In this document: one piece after another, positions 1-7,348 of the stretch
Position numbering within the stretch: the stretch's first letter is position 1
How the letters are laid out: every line of letters starts with the position of its first letter
NCBI GenBank assembly: GCA_013140485.1
Contig: JABFSS010000070.1
Span: 1 to 26,123, forward strand
DNA: 26,123 bases
Direction of reading: 5' to 3'
From: Candidatus Peribacteraceae bacterium
GTDB lineage: Bacteria; Patescibacteriota; Gracilibacteria; Peribacterales; Peribacteraceae
Notes under the pieces: model-generated
Database searches by the model: none
Seen by the model: only the letters and a program-made list of their open reading frames with translations
Told to the model about the DNA's origin: nothing
Position numbers and translations under genes: made by a program

Positions 1-508
1 CGCCGATGCGGCGGTACTCACCCGGATGGAGATAGAGATCGTCGCCGTGGGAATACCCGCGCTCGATGAGCGACTCGAAGAATTTTGTGAAATCGATGTT
101 TTTGCCTACGGAGAGCGTTATTTTCCCTTCCTCAAGTTCATCGATGGACGGGAACTCCGTGTCCCATGTCGCGCGCGGCAACAGGAAAACCTGTGCGTCC
201 TCGGTCTGCATTGCGAGGAGAAATGCTTGGAGATGTTCGGGATGAACCGCGCCCTCGGCGTCCTCAACCGGATGGAGAATCTGCGCGGCGACCTCAAAAA
301 ACTCCAGCCAGTGATGGAGTCCTTCGGCGGATTCTTCGTTGGGCGTCACAAGAAACGCCTTCTGCGGATGGAAGTGAAGAAGATGACTCGTGAGAAGCGC
401 CTTCGCCGTCTCATTCGACGCGCCGGACACCGTCAAATCGCCCTCTTTTTGGAGGAGGGCGGCGAGATCGCGATGAGTGTCTTTACCGAGAAGGAGGGAG
501 GGGAGCAT
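1..508 (-). CDS. mfd: Transcription-repair coupling factor Mfd, N-terminal fragment (runs off window edge)
   Basis: Reading the minus strand from an ATG at 508-506 gives an open frame of 169 codons that leaves the window without a stop. It begins MLPSLLLGKDTHRDLAALLQ. The order of motifs fits the N-terminal UvrB-like domain of Mfd: a segment like 'sgsakalLl' (TVSGASNETAKALL), a strand reading KAFLVTPNEESAEGL, a stretch with FLLPRATWDTEFPS, and near the edge FFESLIERGYSHGDDLYLHPGEYR, which matches the family's 'GY.r...v..pGef' segment ahead of the 'DIFP' motif. Mfd removes stalled RNA polymerase and recruits UvrA to lesions. The helicase and RNA-polymerase-binding domains lie outside the window, so the call rests on weak N-terminal similarity. 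UvrB or another UvrB-like protein is the main alternative. No clear Shine-Dalgarno site precedes the ATG. Confidence 0.68.
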   Translation of the reverse strand, partial: MLPSLLLGKDTHRDLAALLQKEGDLTVSGASNETAKALLTSHLLHFHPQKAFLVTPNEESAEGLHHWLEFFEVAAQILHPVEDAEGAVHPEHLQAFLLAMQTEDAQVFLLPRATWDTEFPSIDELEEGKITLSVGKNIDFTKFFESLIERGYSHGDDLYLHPGEYRRIG

Positions 509-526
509 GACGATTCCAAAATATTG

Positions 527-553
527 TTCGAATCCTGAGCGTAGTCGAAGGAT
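527..553. repeat. Short REP-like palindromic element
   Basis: Two nested inverted repeats share this spot: TTCGA (527-531) with TCGAA (545-549), and ATCCT (532-536) with AGGAT (549-553). The core CCTGAGCGTAGTCGAAGG resembles short dispersed intergenic palindromes that I remember from many environmental bacterial genomes. Only one copy is visible here, so repeat status is inferred. It lies in the 140-base gap between mfd and the upstream small gene, where I see nothing else. Confidence 0.4.
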
Positions 554-648
554 ACCGACGAAAGCCTCGGCGCCGATTGCGCTCGAGGTCGATCAAGAAA
601 CGTTGATCTGGACAAATCCTACACCGACTATATGGCTTTGTACAGAGC

Positions 649-978
649 TTACTCATCAAATTCGGCGCCGTCTTCTTCTACCACATCTCCTTCTATTTGG
701 GCATTCACTATTCTTTGAGCAACGGCGTGTACTCTGCTTTGGAATAGTTGGGTCACGCCGTCCTCACCATGCTCGCCGGCGAACTCATCGCTTACAACTT
801 CTTGCGCCACTCTCACAACAGCGGGCACCAACAAATGATCGTGTGCCGCACCCCTGTATTCCAGAAGCGTTTCTGCCACTTCCTTAAGAAGAGGAAGGGG
901 TAAGTCATTACCACGGAGCAGACCTCGCTCACTGGCATTTAAGTCGCCGAGGATATCTTTTTCCAAAAGTGTGGCCAT
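649..978 (-). CDS. Small acidic hypothetical protein downstream of dnaN
   Basis: A 109-residue frame starts with ATG at 978-976 and ends with TAA. I do not recognise the family. The protein is rich in Glu, Asp, Val and Ala, has no membrane segment, and ends in a very acidic tail (EGDVVEEDGAEFDE). The middle, from about residue 28 to 95, reads like amphipathic helices (LPLLKEVAETLLEYRG, VVRVAQEVVSDEF, QLFQSRVHAVAQRIVNA). It starts 38 bases after the dnaN stop on the same strand, so the two are probably co-transcribed, with mfd following. The amphipathic, non-repetitive sequence and the position suggest a real gene rather than a chance frame. Function unknown. Confidence 0.58.
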   Translation of the reverse strand: MATLLEKDILGDLNASERGLLRGNDLPLPLLKEVAETLLEYRGAAHDHLLVPAVVRVAQEVVSDEFAGEHGEDGVTQLFQSRVHAVAQRIVNAQIEGDVVEEDGAEFDE

Positions 979-1016
979 GGATTCTTATTGTCATCAAAAA
1001 ATGTGTACTGTCAAAT

Positions 1017-2177
1017 TCATTCTTCCTGCATCCTCAGTGGCATGATTAGGTGCAGGTAATTCTTCTCGTCTGGGAGAATGAAGAGTGCCGGGTGCGTGCT
1101 GTCGGTCATCTGCATGTTGATGGAATCGCTGTCGAGATGACCGAGGAAGTCGAGGAGGTAACTCGAGCTCAGGGCGATCTTATTGTCCTTGCCGCTCACT
1201 TCGGTCGTTAGGAGCGCCTCGTCGCGTCCTGCGGGCGTCTGGGGGGTCACCACGCGTGTCTGGCCTTTGCCGGCGTGGAACGTAAGGTTGTTGTTCACCT
1301 CCTTTGCAAAGTAATGCATGCGTTTGACGGCGGTTGTGAGCTCTTGGACGGAGAAGTGGACCGTCGTTGCGGTCTCTTTCGGCAAAATCTGTTCGTAGTT
1401 GGGGAATTTTCCGTCGATAAGACGTGAAAGAAGACGGGTGGGACCGCATTGTAGTTCGATCTGCTGCTTACTGAGGATGATGCTGACGTCTTCATCTTTG
1501 ACGCCTTCGTCCTTCTTTTTCTTCATGTCCTCTTTGCCTTCTTTGCCCTTTTTCGCGGACAGCATGACCTTCAACTCCTCGAGAATCTTTGTGGGAATGA
1601 TGCAGGCGATGTCGGCAGTGCCCACAGAGGCCGCGATTTTGTATTCGGAAAGGCGGTAACTGTCGGTTGCGACCAGGATCACCATATTCTTCTCACTGCG
1701 CAGGTAGACGCCGGAGAGCACTGGACGAAGACTGGTACGAGTCGATGAGAATGTGACGAGATGGAGGGCGTGGAGGAGGGGGGAGAGGGGAAGTGTGAAG
1801 GATGTTTGTTTTTCGACGGCAGCAATTGTTGGATATTCACTTGCCGCTTCGCCGGCGATGGAACTTTTTGTGTGTTGTGACGTACATTTTAAAATCGTGC
1901 CTTCACTTGTCTCCAACAACACCTCCGGATCATTGTTATATTGCGCGAAGTTTAAAATCGCTTTCGCCGGAACCGTCACCGATCCTTCATTTTCAATTTT
2001 CGCGTCAAAACTCGTGATAATACTCAATTCTAAATCCGTCGCGCTGACCGTACATCTCCTTCCTTGTGCTTCAATCAAAATATTCCCCAAAATCGGCAGC
2101 GCCTGCTGACTTCCAATTGCTCGCGCAACTAATTGGAGTGACTGTAGAAGATCGGAGGTGGAGCAGGAAAATTTCAT
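1017..2177 (-). CDS. dnaN: DNA polymerase III beta subunit (sliding clamp)
   Basis: The 386-residue product has the usual length of the beta clamp, the ring that tethers the replicative polymerase to DNA. Clamp hallmarks are visible: the start MKFSCSTSDLLQSLQLVARA, then LPILGNILIEA (about 28-38), ATDLELSI (46-53), an ATDSYRLSEYK segment (170-180), RLIDGKFPNYEQILP, and the C-terminal strand LHLIMPLRM. Three similar domains are expected. A Lys/Glu/Asp-rich stretch at about residues 208-230 (SAKKGKEGKEDMKKKKDEG) is longer than I expect between domain strands and is probably a surface loop. The stop is TGA. The start sits only about ten bases from a TATTAT box on the same strand, so the message may have almost no leader. 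A stretch with DnaA boxes lies directly upstream. Confidence 0.97.
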   Translation of the reverse strand: MKFSCSTSDLLQSLQLVARAIGSQQALPILGNILIEAQGRRCTVSATDLELSIITSFDAKIENEGSVTVPAKAILNFAQYNNDPEVLLETSEGTILKCTSQHTKSSIAGEAASEYPTIAAVEKQTSFTLPLSPLLHALHLVTFSSTRTSLRPVLSGVYLRSEKNMVILVATDSYRLSEYKIAASVGTADIACIIPTKILEELKVMLSAKKGKEGKEDMKKKKDEGVKDEDVSIILSKQQIELQCGPTRLLSRLIDGKFPNYEQILPKETATTVHFSVQELTTAVKRMHYFAKEVNNNLTFHAGKGQTRVVTPQTPAGRDEALLTTEVSGKDNKIALSSSYLLDFLGHLDSDSINMQMTDSTHPALFILPDEKNYLHLIMPLRMQEE

Positions 2178-2520
2178 GAGAGTCTATAATAAGGGAACTA
2201 AGGCTATGTACTAAATTCATCATCATCATAACCCCTATTCATCTATCCACATTTCTTAGAGGAATAGTGTGGAAAAATACACCATCCTCTTGTCATAGTC
2301 AGTAGGAAACCAAGAGAAGGGGGAAACGAGCAAAAATAGTGTGTGGGCCGGGTGTGGATAACTCGTGGAGAACCCATCAATCGATGCTTTAAAAGCCAGA
2401 ATAGACAAATTCCGGCTACAGGGAGCCAATCAGTGTGATTGCCTGTGGGAAAGAAGGCGCGGGACGTGCGTAGTCTTCACGAGCGGTATCCACAAACCCA
2501 GCCGGAAGCCCCCAACATCT
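2178..2520. other. Gene-free region with DnaA boxes, candidate replication origin (oriC)
   Basis: This 343-base gap upstream of dnaN holds no convincing gene. It contains one perfect DnaA box (TGTGGATAA, 2353-2361) and three with one mismatch: CTATCCACA (2243-2251), TGTGGAAAA (2268-2276) and GTATCCACA (2486-2494). A weaker match lies at 2444-2452. Next to dnaN there is an AT-rich part, including ATC repeats at about 2217-2229 and a TATAAT-like box at 2185-2190. DnaA boxes beside dnaN are the classic bacterial origin layout, but dnaA itself is not adjacent, and the genes on both sides run in the same direction. A DnaA-controlled dnaN promoter is the alternative. Confidence 0.5.
2353..2361 (-). 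promoter_or_regulatory. Perfect DnaA box
   Basis: TGTGGATAA on the plus strand is the exact reverse complement of the consensus TTATCCACA. It is the strongest of four boxes in the dnaN-upstream gap. Confidence 0.55.
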
Positions 2521-3816
2521 TCAGATAGATTTTCGGTACCGTTCGCGTGCCGCATTGGGCGGCACAGTCATCTTATTCGGACGTACCTGCATAACACCTT
2601 CCTTGATATTCACGTAACTCTTCTCCGGCACATCTTCCTTGATCAGTGCACAGTCGGAGACAAAGCTGCCCCGCCCAACTTTCACGCCGGGGTAACAAGA
2701 GATCTGGGTGCTGAACCGGCAATCATCGCCGACGATCATGCCGAGCTTTGTGAGGCCTGTCGGAATCGCCTGATCACCGTCTACAGAAGAAATCTCCCCC
2801 TCATCCAGCCGCAGATTTCCCGTCGTCGACCCTCCACCAAAGGAGACGTTCCGCCCAATGATCGAGTCGCCCAAGTACGTCATGTGCGTCCAGACAGGCC
2901 CCGCAAGCACAGAGCCTTTCACTTCGGTGTTATAGCCAACTACACAATCGTCGCCGATGGATGATCCCCGGACGAGAGCGTTGTTGCCGATGACGCAGCG
3001 CGCTCCGATCACACATGGTCCCACGATGGTCGCATGGGCCAGGACGCGCGTGCCTTCGCCGATCACCACATTCCCGTCGATCACGGCGGTGTGATGGATT
3101 TTGGCGGAGCGGTGAATGAGCGGTTTCTTGATCCCGGAGAGGAAATGCCCGAGGAGGGGCAGGAGGTGCCAGGGGTACTTCACCGGCTGCCAGAAGCCGT
3201 CGTACGCGGCGGCCCGGTAGGTCTTCTCTTGAAAGAGAAGATGCAGCGCCTGCTCGTATCCGTCGTCTTTCGTGTTCTTTACTTTCTTGAGCGCGCCGAG
3301 GAGCGCAGAGGGATCATTGTGGATATGCGCGACGATGTTGATCAATTTGCTCGGTTCTTTTCCGGCGCCGGGTTTCTCAATAATGGATGAGATCTTCCCG
3401 CCTTTTACAGTCAGGTATCCGCCCGGGAAATACATCTTCACTTTCCGCGCGAGAATCGCACCGTCGGTCTTCGGCTTCGTCATTTCCTTCTTCAAGAGAT
3501 CGAATGCGGCGACATCAATCACATCATTCCCGCTGACGATGAGGATCGGTCCGCCCTTCATCTTCAGTAGCGCGGTCATACACGCTCCGAACATGCCGTC
3601 GCCCTTTTGTTCGATCAGCTTCAGAGTCGGAAAGAGCTTCTTCAATTCTTTTTTATTATGAGCACCCACAATCAGCGTGATGTCCTTGAATCCTGCAGCC
3701 TTCAGTGTCTCGACCTGATGTTCTGCTAGCGTCTTCCCACAGACCGGGAAGAGGGACTTTTCGGCGAGGGGCCAGAAACGGCGGGATTGGCCGGCAAGTA
3801 ATAAGAGGACTTTCAC
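2521..3816 (-). CDS. GlmU-like sugar-1-phosphate nucleotidyltransferase with left-handed beta-helix
   Basis: The N-terminal half is a nucleotidyltransferase: VKVLLLLAGQSRRFWPLAEK followed by SLFPVCGKTL, matching the LxxGxGxRxxP...PKxLLPVxGK signature. The sugar/metal part includes LIVSGNDVI (about 92-100) and SSIIEKPG (143-150). From about residue 235 there are hexapeptide repeats of a left-handed beta-helix (AVIDGNVVIGEGT, IVGPCVIGARCVIGNNALV), the fold of GlmU acyltransferase and related two-domain enzymes. It probably makes a nucleotide sugar for envelope glycans; the exact substrate cannot be read. I chose the GTG at 3816-3814 because GAGG lies five bases upstream. The longer frame would start at a TTG at 3864 and add 16 residues encoded by an inverted repeat. 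Stop TGA. Confidence 0.85.
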   Translation of the reverse strand: MKVLLLLAGQSRRFWPLAEKSLFPVCGKTLAEHQVETLKAAGFKDITLIVGAHNKKELKKLFPTLKLIEQKGDGMFGACMTALLKMKGGPILIVSGNDVIDVAAFDLLKKEMTKPKTDGAILARKVKMYFPGGYLTVKGGKISSIIEKPGAGKEPSKLINIVAHIHNDPSALLGALKKVKNTKDDGYEQALHLLFQEKTYRAAAYDGFWQPVKYPWHLLPLLGHFLSGIKKPLIHRSAKIHHTAVIDGNVVIGEGTRVLAHATIVGPCVIGARCVIGNNALVRGSSIGDDCVVGYNTEVKGSVLAGPVWTHMTYLGDSIIGRNVSFGGGSTTGNLRLDEGEISSVDGDQAIPTGLTKLGMIVGDDCRFSTQISCYPGVKVGRGSFVSDCALIKEDVPEKSYVNIKEGVMQVRPNKMTVPPNAARERYRKSI

Positions 3817-3834
3817 GGGGGCCTCAGTATATTC

Positions 3835-3900
3835 GTTATTAGTGATTAGTGTATTAGAAGCCAAATTTCCCTAATACACTCATAACTAGTCACTAATAAC
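3835..3900. repeat. AT-rich imperfect inverted repeat
   Basis: Ten bases, AGTGTATTAG (3848-3857), pair perfectly with CTAATACACT (3871-3880). The stem continues outward, GTTATTAGTGATT (3835-3847) with AGTCACTAATAAC (3888-3900), with one mismatch and a seven-base bulge (3881-3887). The loop is 13 bases. It fills the gap between the metallo-hydrolase stop and the nucleotidyltransferase start and even includes the first base of that stop codon. It could be a small non-autonomous mobile element or an mRNA hairpin. Confidence 0.6.
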
Positions 3901-4727
3901 TAATAACGCACTTCAATCATACCTTCTACACTCGTCACTTTTAGAGGAACTCCCAAGGCTTCAAATCGGTCGAGAATGACCGCGTTCGGGTGTCCGAATT
4001 TGTTCTTCTTGCCCGCGGAGATAATGCCGAGCGACGGGCGGACCGCCAGCAGAAAGCCCGTTTCCGATGACGTCTTGCTGCCGTGATGCGCCACTTTCAA
4101 GACCGTCGCCCGCATATCGGCGCCCGAGGCGAGTGCTGCAATTTCTTCCTCTTTTTCCGCGTCTCCCGAGAAGAACACGATTCCTGACCCCGTCAGAATC
4201 CTCAGCATCACCGATGTATTGTTTCCGTCAGATGTTTTTCCAAAAAGATCGGGCTGCGGCCAGACGATGTCGAGCGTGACGCCGTCGCCGAAATCGATGT
4301 CTTTGTCGGGGTCTGCAAGCAGAATCGGGATGCGCTGTTCCCGGATCAAGCCCAGGAATTCCTGGTATCGCGGGAGCGCCGCTTGTTCGCCGGTCATGAG
4401 AATCCGTCCGACGCGGTAGCGGCGGAGAATATCGGGGAACGCGAACAGATGGTCGAGATGCGGGTGGCTGAGCACGAGCATGTCGATGCTGCGGTCGAAG
4501 AAGGGGAGATGATTGCTGAGTTCTGAGAGCATCGCGCCTTCCGCAGGCCCGCCGTCAATCACGATCTGTTTTCCCGAAGGCGTCACGATCAGAGCGCCAT
4601 CGCCCTGTCCGACATCAAGAAAATACACGTGGAGCTTGCCATCGGGCAGGCGCTGCAATTCTCGAGAAGAAAAGAATATCCCGGCTGCCAGAACGATCAT
4701 GAATATGATAATGGGATTTCGCAGCAT
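3900..4727 (-). CDS. Membrane-anchored ComEC/Rec2-type metallo-beta-lactamase protein
   Basis: The 275-residue protein starts with one hydrophobic segment (about residues 4-20, PIIIFMIVLAAGIFF), probably a signal anchor. A metallo-beta-lactamase domain follows with all metal ligands: VYFLDVGQGDGALI (34-47), VIDGG (56-60), SHPHLDH (87-93), FFSGDAEKEEE (Asp189) and KVAHHGSKTSS (His214, His215). This arrangement is the C-terminal domain of the competence protein ComEC, here without the transmembrane channel domains. ComEC is proposed to degrade one strand of incoming DNA, so a separate extracytoplasmic nuclease or phosphodiesterase is a reasonable guess, but the substrate is unknown. The gene ends with TAG, showing that amber is a real stop here. 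Confidence 0.85.
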   Translation of the reverse strand: MLRNPIIIFMIVLAAGIFFSSRELQRLPDGKLHVYFLDVGQGDGALIVTPSGKQIVIDGGPAEGAMLSELSNHLPFFDRSIDMLVLSHPHLDHLFAFPDILRRYRVGRILMTGEQAALPRYQEFLGLIREQRIPILLADPDKDIDFGDGVTLDIVWPQPDLFGKTSDGNNTSVMLRILTGSGIVFFSGDAEKEEEIAALASGADMRATVLKVAHHGSKTSSETGFLLAVRPSLGIISAGKKNKFGHPNAVILDRFEALGVPLKVTSVEGMIEVRY

Positions 4728-4824
4728 GATCTCAGCCTATGCGGCGAGTATTGATTCGCCAGAGGGGTCAAAAGATTTCTTTTTCCATATGGCGAAATTT
4801 TGGCTTCAAGAAGACCTAAAGTCC

Positions 4825-4844
4825 GTTCCACGACCCTGTGGAAC
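4825..4844 (-). terminator. Hairpin after the FN3-protein gene, possible terminator
   Basis: A perfect seven-base stem, GTTCCAC (4825-4831) and GTGGAAC (4838-4844), with a six-base loop, lies a few bases past the stop of the minus-strand gene ending at 4850. No T-run follows on the minus strand, so intrinsic termination is only a possibility. Confidence 0.35.
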
Positions 4845-4849
4845 AAGCA

Positions 4850-5791
4850 TCAAATCACCTCTACTTGCCCACGTCTCTTCTTCCACACCTTCCATCCGGC
4901 GATAGCGGCACTTGCAGCGGCGATTCCCAAAACGGGAGCACCTGAACTGATGAGCCCCGCACGCGGAGCAGTCATTTTTGTGGGAGCAACATATGCAGCG
5001 GTTGTTGCGACAGTCGATTTCGGTTGAACGGGTCGAGCTTCTCCCGGAGCCGGCTCGTATCCCGTGAAGACGGCGATGTTGCGGCTTTCATCCAGCGGAA
5101 GCTGCTCACCGAGGAGGGGATCGGTGATGACGGGATCGTTGACGCGGACGGCGTAGGTCCGGCCCGGGAATTGCGTTTCGGTCGTGAGTGTCACGATGCT
5201 GCCCTCGATGACGATGCGCGTCGGGCGCAGGGCCGTGCCGCGGTTGTCGATCACCGTGAAGGCGTCGACTGCCAGATCGACGGGAATGTGTACGAGTGTG
5301 GAGAAGACCAGCTGCACCGCATTGGACGACTGCGCCGTGGCGCTGAGAATGCCGAACGTCGTCGATTCACGTTCCATGCGCGAGGGTGACGGGACATCTT
5401 TTGCAGATTTTGTTCCGTCATTCGCGTCGCCCGACATGTCGAGTTCTATTTCCTCCGTGAACGACAGACTTTCTTCGTCACTCGCGTTCACCGCGAGCAC
5501 CGCGACGTAGATTTTCGGATACGCCGGAAGATCGCCGAGGACGAACTCCGTATTCTTTTCGCTCGTTGCGACAAAGTCGTCGTACGCGCCGCCGTTATCG
5601 AGGATGGATTTCTGTCCGTAGTAGATCCGATACGCGTCAGCGCCTTCAACGGCATCCCAATGCACGAACACCTGGCCGCTCTCAAAGTGCGCCGAGAGCC
5701 CGGTCACGTTTGGCGGGGCGTCGGCCAGGGCGGACACCGGCCAAATCAACACACTCATCAGCAGCGCCGCTCGCAGTATTTGTTTAGGCAT
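4850..5791 (-). CDS. Secreted fibronectin type III protein with C-terminal membrane anchor
   Basis: A 313-residue protein with a signal peptide at residues 1-23 (positive start, hydrophobic core LLMSVLIWPVS, cleavage site ALA-DA). Residues about 26-115 form a fibronectin type III domain (PPNVTGLSAHFESGQVFVHW, then ADAYRIYYG and PKIYVAVLAVNASDEES). Residues about 143-245 look like a second Ig-like beta-sandwich (AVQLVFSTLVHIPVDLAVDAFTV, RTYAVRVNDPVITDP). A Pro/Ala/Thr-rich linker leads to a hydrophobic segment at about 281-301 and a positive tail (WKKRRGQVEVI), which fits a membrane anchor. It should be displayed on the cell surface and may bind proteins or glycans; no catalytic motif is visible. 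It lies 122 bases upstream of the ComEC-like gene and just downstream of the flippase. Confidence 0.8.
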   Translation of the reverse strand: MPKQILRAALLMSVLIWPVSALADAPPNVTGLSAHFESGQVFVHWDAVEGADAYRIYYGQKSILDNGGAYDDFVATSEKNTEFVLGDLPAYPKIYVAVLAVNASDEESLSFTEEIELDMSGDANDGTKSAKDVPSPSRMERESTTFGILSATAQSSNAVQLVFSTLVHIPVDLAVDAFTVIDNRGTALRPTRIVIEGSIVTLTTETQFPGRTYAVRVNDPVITDPLLGEQLPLDESRNIAVFTGYEPAPGEARPVQPKSTVATTAAYVAPTKMTAPRAGLISSGAPVLGIAAASAAIAGWKVWKKRRGQVEVI

Positions 5792-5807
5792 AAATCCTAC
5801 TATTTTA

Positions 5808-7262
5808 TCACAACCGCAACGTTTTGTGTATCCCTAAAATCCCCGCACTGGCAGCCATCCAGGCCGTAGCGGCCACCAGCATCATGGCCGTGATCATTGG
5901 AGAATCGAGAAACGGGCGGGTGAGCCAGAGGAAACCAAGCAGGAGAAGCGAGAAGCCGGCCCACTGGACGACGAGCTTCGTGGACACCCGAGCCGGCATG
6001 GTGCGCAGCGCTTGTGGCAGAAGCAGGAGTGCGAGAGTGGTGTGGACGACAATCGACGTCATCGCCGCGCCGACAAATCCCCAATCCGGAATCAAGAAGA
6101 GATTACTTGCGAGCGAGAGCACAACGCCGACGAGCAGCGTCGACACGAGCGGCCGCCACCGGTGCTTCGTCAGGAGAATATAGAAGCTGAACGTAAGCAG
6201 ACCGTTCATGAACATCGAGACCGAGAGCAGACGCAGCGCAGTATCGGCTCCCGGCGAGGTCGCCGTCGACAGATATTGCTCGGTCGTGAGCATCTGCATC
6301 AACGGGCGCGGCCAGAGTGCCGAGAAGAGGAGTGAGACGGAACCGACGAGGAGAATCGCGAACAGAATCGTCCCGAGTAGATCGCGCGTGTTTTCCTTGT
6401 TCGCATCGCGCTCGCTCAGAACGGGCAGCGTCGAATTCAGGAGGAACGTGGGGAGCAGGTAGGCCATGTCCATCATTCGCTGTACGAAGCCGTAATACGC
6501 GTTCTGTAGTTCGTAATCCTGCGGGCGGAGCAAGCCGATCAGCGTCACGTCGAACTGTCGGTAGAGACTCGTGCAGAGGAAGGCGATGCCGTATGGCGCG
6601 CACAGTCTCAGTAATCTCTTCATCACCTCCGGATCCCACCGCGGCCGCACGCGCAGCAGCCGGTTACTGAAGAACGCGGAGAGAAAGAAGAGCGTCACCG
6701 ATCCTGCTCCGCCGCACGCGAGCAGAACATAGAGAGCTCGAACATCACTCGAGTTTCGAAAACTCCACCACACGGCGAGCGCCGTCAGCGACACGCTTAC
6801 GATCCGGTGCGTCACCTCGGCGATGAAGACGTAATGCAGTTTGTATTCCACCTGGAACACGGTGCGCAAAATTCCCGCGAGCAGCGTGAACGTTGGAACA
6901 AAGGCCGCGATGGCGATGGCAAGCGGCAACGGCGTCCCGCGCCAGTGAGGGATCACGAACGCGATGATTAGCGCCGAGCCGAGGGACAGCGCGAGGATGA
7001 TCGCCCGCAGCGTCATCAAATTTCCCAGCATCGCCGCCTTGTCCTTGGCTCTCGCAACTTCTCGAACCGAGACGGCATAGAGACCGAAATCCGCGAGGAT
7101 CCCGAAAATCTGCAGGTATCCGTAGGCCGTGTTGTAGTTCCCCGCGAGCTCGATACTGAGTCCAATCGCCACAAGCTTCACTGTCACGATGGAGAGCGCC
7201 GCCATCACGATCTGGCTGGCGAGTTGCCAAAGAGTGGAGGAGGCGATTTGGCGGGTGGACAT
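5808..7262 (-). CDS. Polysaccharide flippase, MOP/Wzx family
   Basis: A 484-residue protein, mostly hydrophobic, with roughly 12-14 membrane helices, the length and pattern of the MOP exporter superfamily (Wzx/RfbX-type flippases). Typical features are the amphipathic start followed by LASQIVMAALSIVTVKLVAI, the GYLQIFGILADFGLYAVSVREVAR segment (about 46-71, where family members show 'fgl...a.re.a'), and the mid-protein GIAFLCTSLYRQFDVTLIGLL. Such proteins move undecaprenyl-linked sugar units across the cytoplasmic membrane. The nearby sugar nucleotidyltransferase and anchored surface protein fit envelope glycan assembly. The ATG at 7262 has no Shine-Dalgarno site. The stop TGA lies 16 bases before the FN3 gene start. 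Confidence 0.88.
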   Translation of the reverse strand: MSTRQIASSTLWQLASQIVMAALSIVTVKLVAIGLSIELAGNYNTAYGYLQIFGILADFGLYAVSVREVARAKDKAAMLGNLMTLRAIILALSLGSALIIAFVIPHWRGTPLPLAIAIAAFVPTFTLLAGILRTVFQVEYKLHYVFIAEVTHRIVSVSLTALAVWWSFRNSSDVRALYVLLACGGAGSVTLFFLSAFFSNRLLRVRPRWDPEVMKRLLRLCAPYGIAFLCTSLYRQFDVTLIGLLRPQDYELQNAYYGFVQRMMDMAYLLPTFLLNSTLPVLSERDANKENTRDLLGTILFAILLVGSVSLLFSALWPRPLMQMLTTEQYLSTATSPGADTALRLLSVSMFMNGLLTFSFYILLTKHRWRPLVSTLLVGVVLSLASNLFLIPDWGFVGAAMTSIVVHTTLALLLLPQALRTMPARVSTKLVVQWAGFSLLLLGFLWLTRPFLDSPMITAMMLVAATAWMAASAGILGIHKTLRL

Positions 7263-7296
7263 GTCCGTGAGTGTATCCGAGTTGATGGAAGGCGAG

Positions 7297-7324
7297 TTGC
7301 AATAATATAAAAAAAGTATATAAT
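7297..7324 (+). promoter_or_regulatory. Sigma-70-like promoter for the proline-rich orphan
   Basis: A perfect TATAAT (7319-7324) lies 16 bases after TTGCAA (7297-7302; four of six match TTGACA), in an AT-rich stretch between divergent genes. The expected start of transcription gives a leader of only about 18 bases before the ATG at 7349. Confidence 0.65.
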
Positions 7325-7348
7325 GTCATTAACTTTCTCAATACACAC

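Noticed and set aside
526..536. GTTCGAATCCT, like a tRNA T-loop
   Set aside because: The flanking bases do not form a T-stem or an acceptor stem, and no D-arm or anticodon arm lies upstream. The sequence belongs to the palindrome at 527-553.
26..538. Plus-strand frame of 170 codons
   Set aside because: It is antisense to the mfd start, whose minus-strand translation has family motifs; this frame is Arg/Glu-rich without any recognisable pattern.
2217..2229. ATC repeats as DnaA-trio elements of an origin
   Set aside because: The trio motif reads TAG in the 5'-to-3' direction next to a box; neither strand of this repeat gives that spacing or sequence.
2365..2964. Plus-strand frame of 199 codons starting in the candidate origin
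   Set aside because: Most of it is antisense to the nucleotidyltransferase, and the non-overlapping part (2365-2520) has no protein-like pattern.
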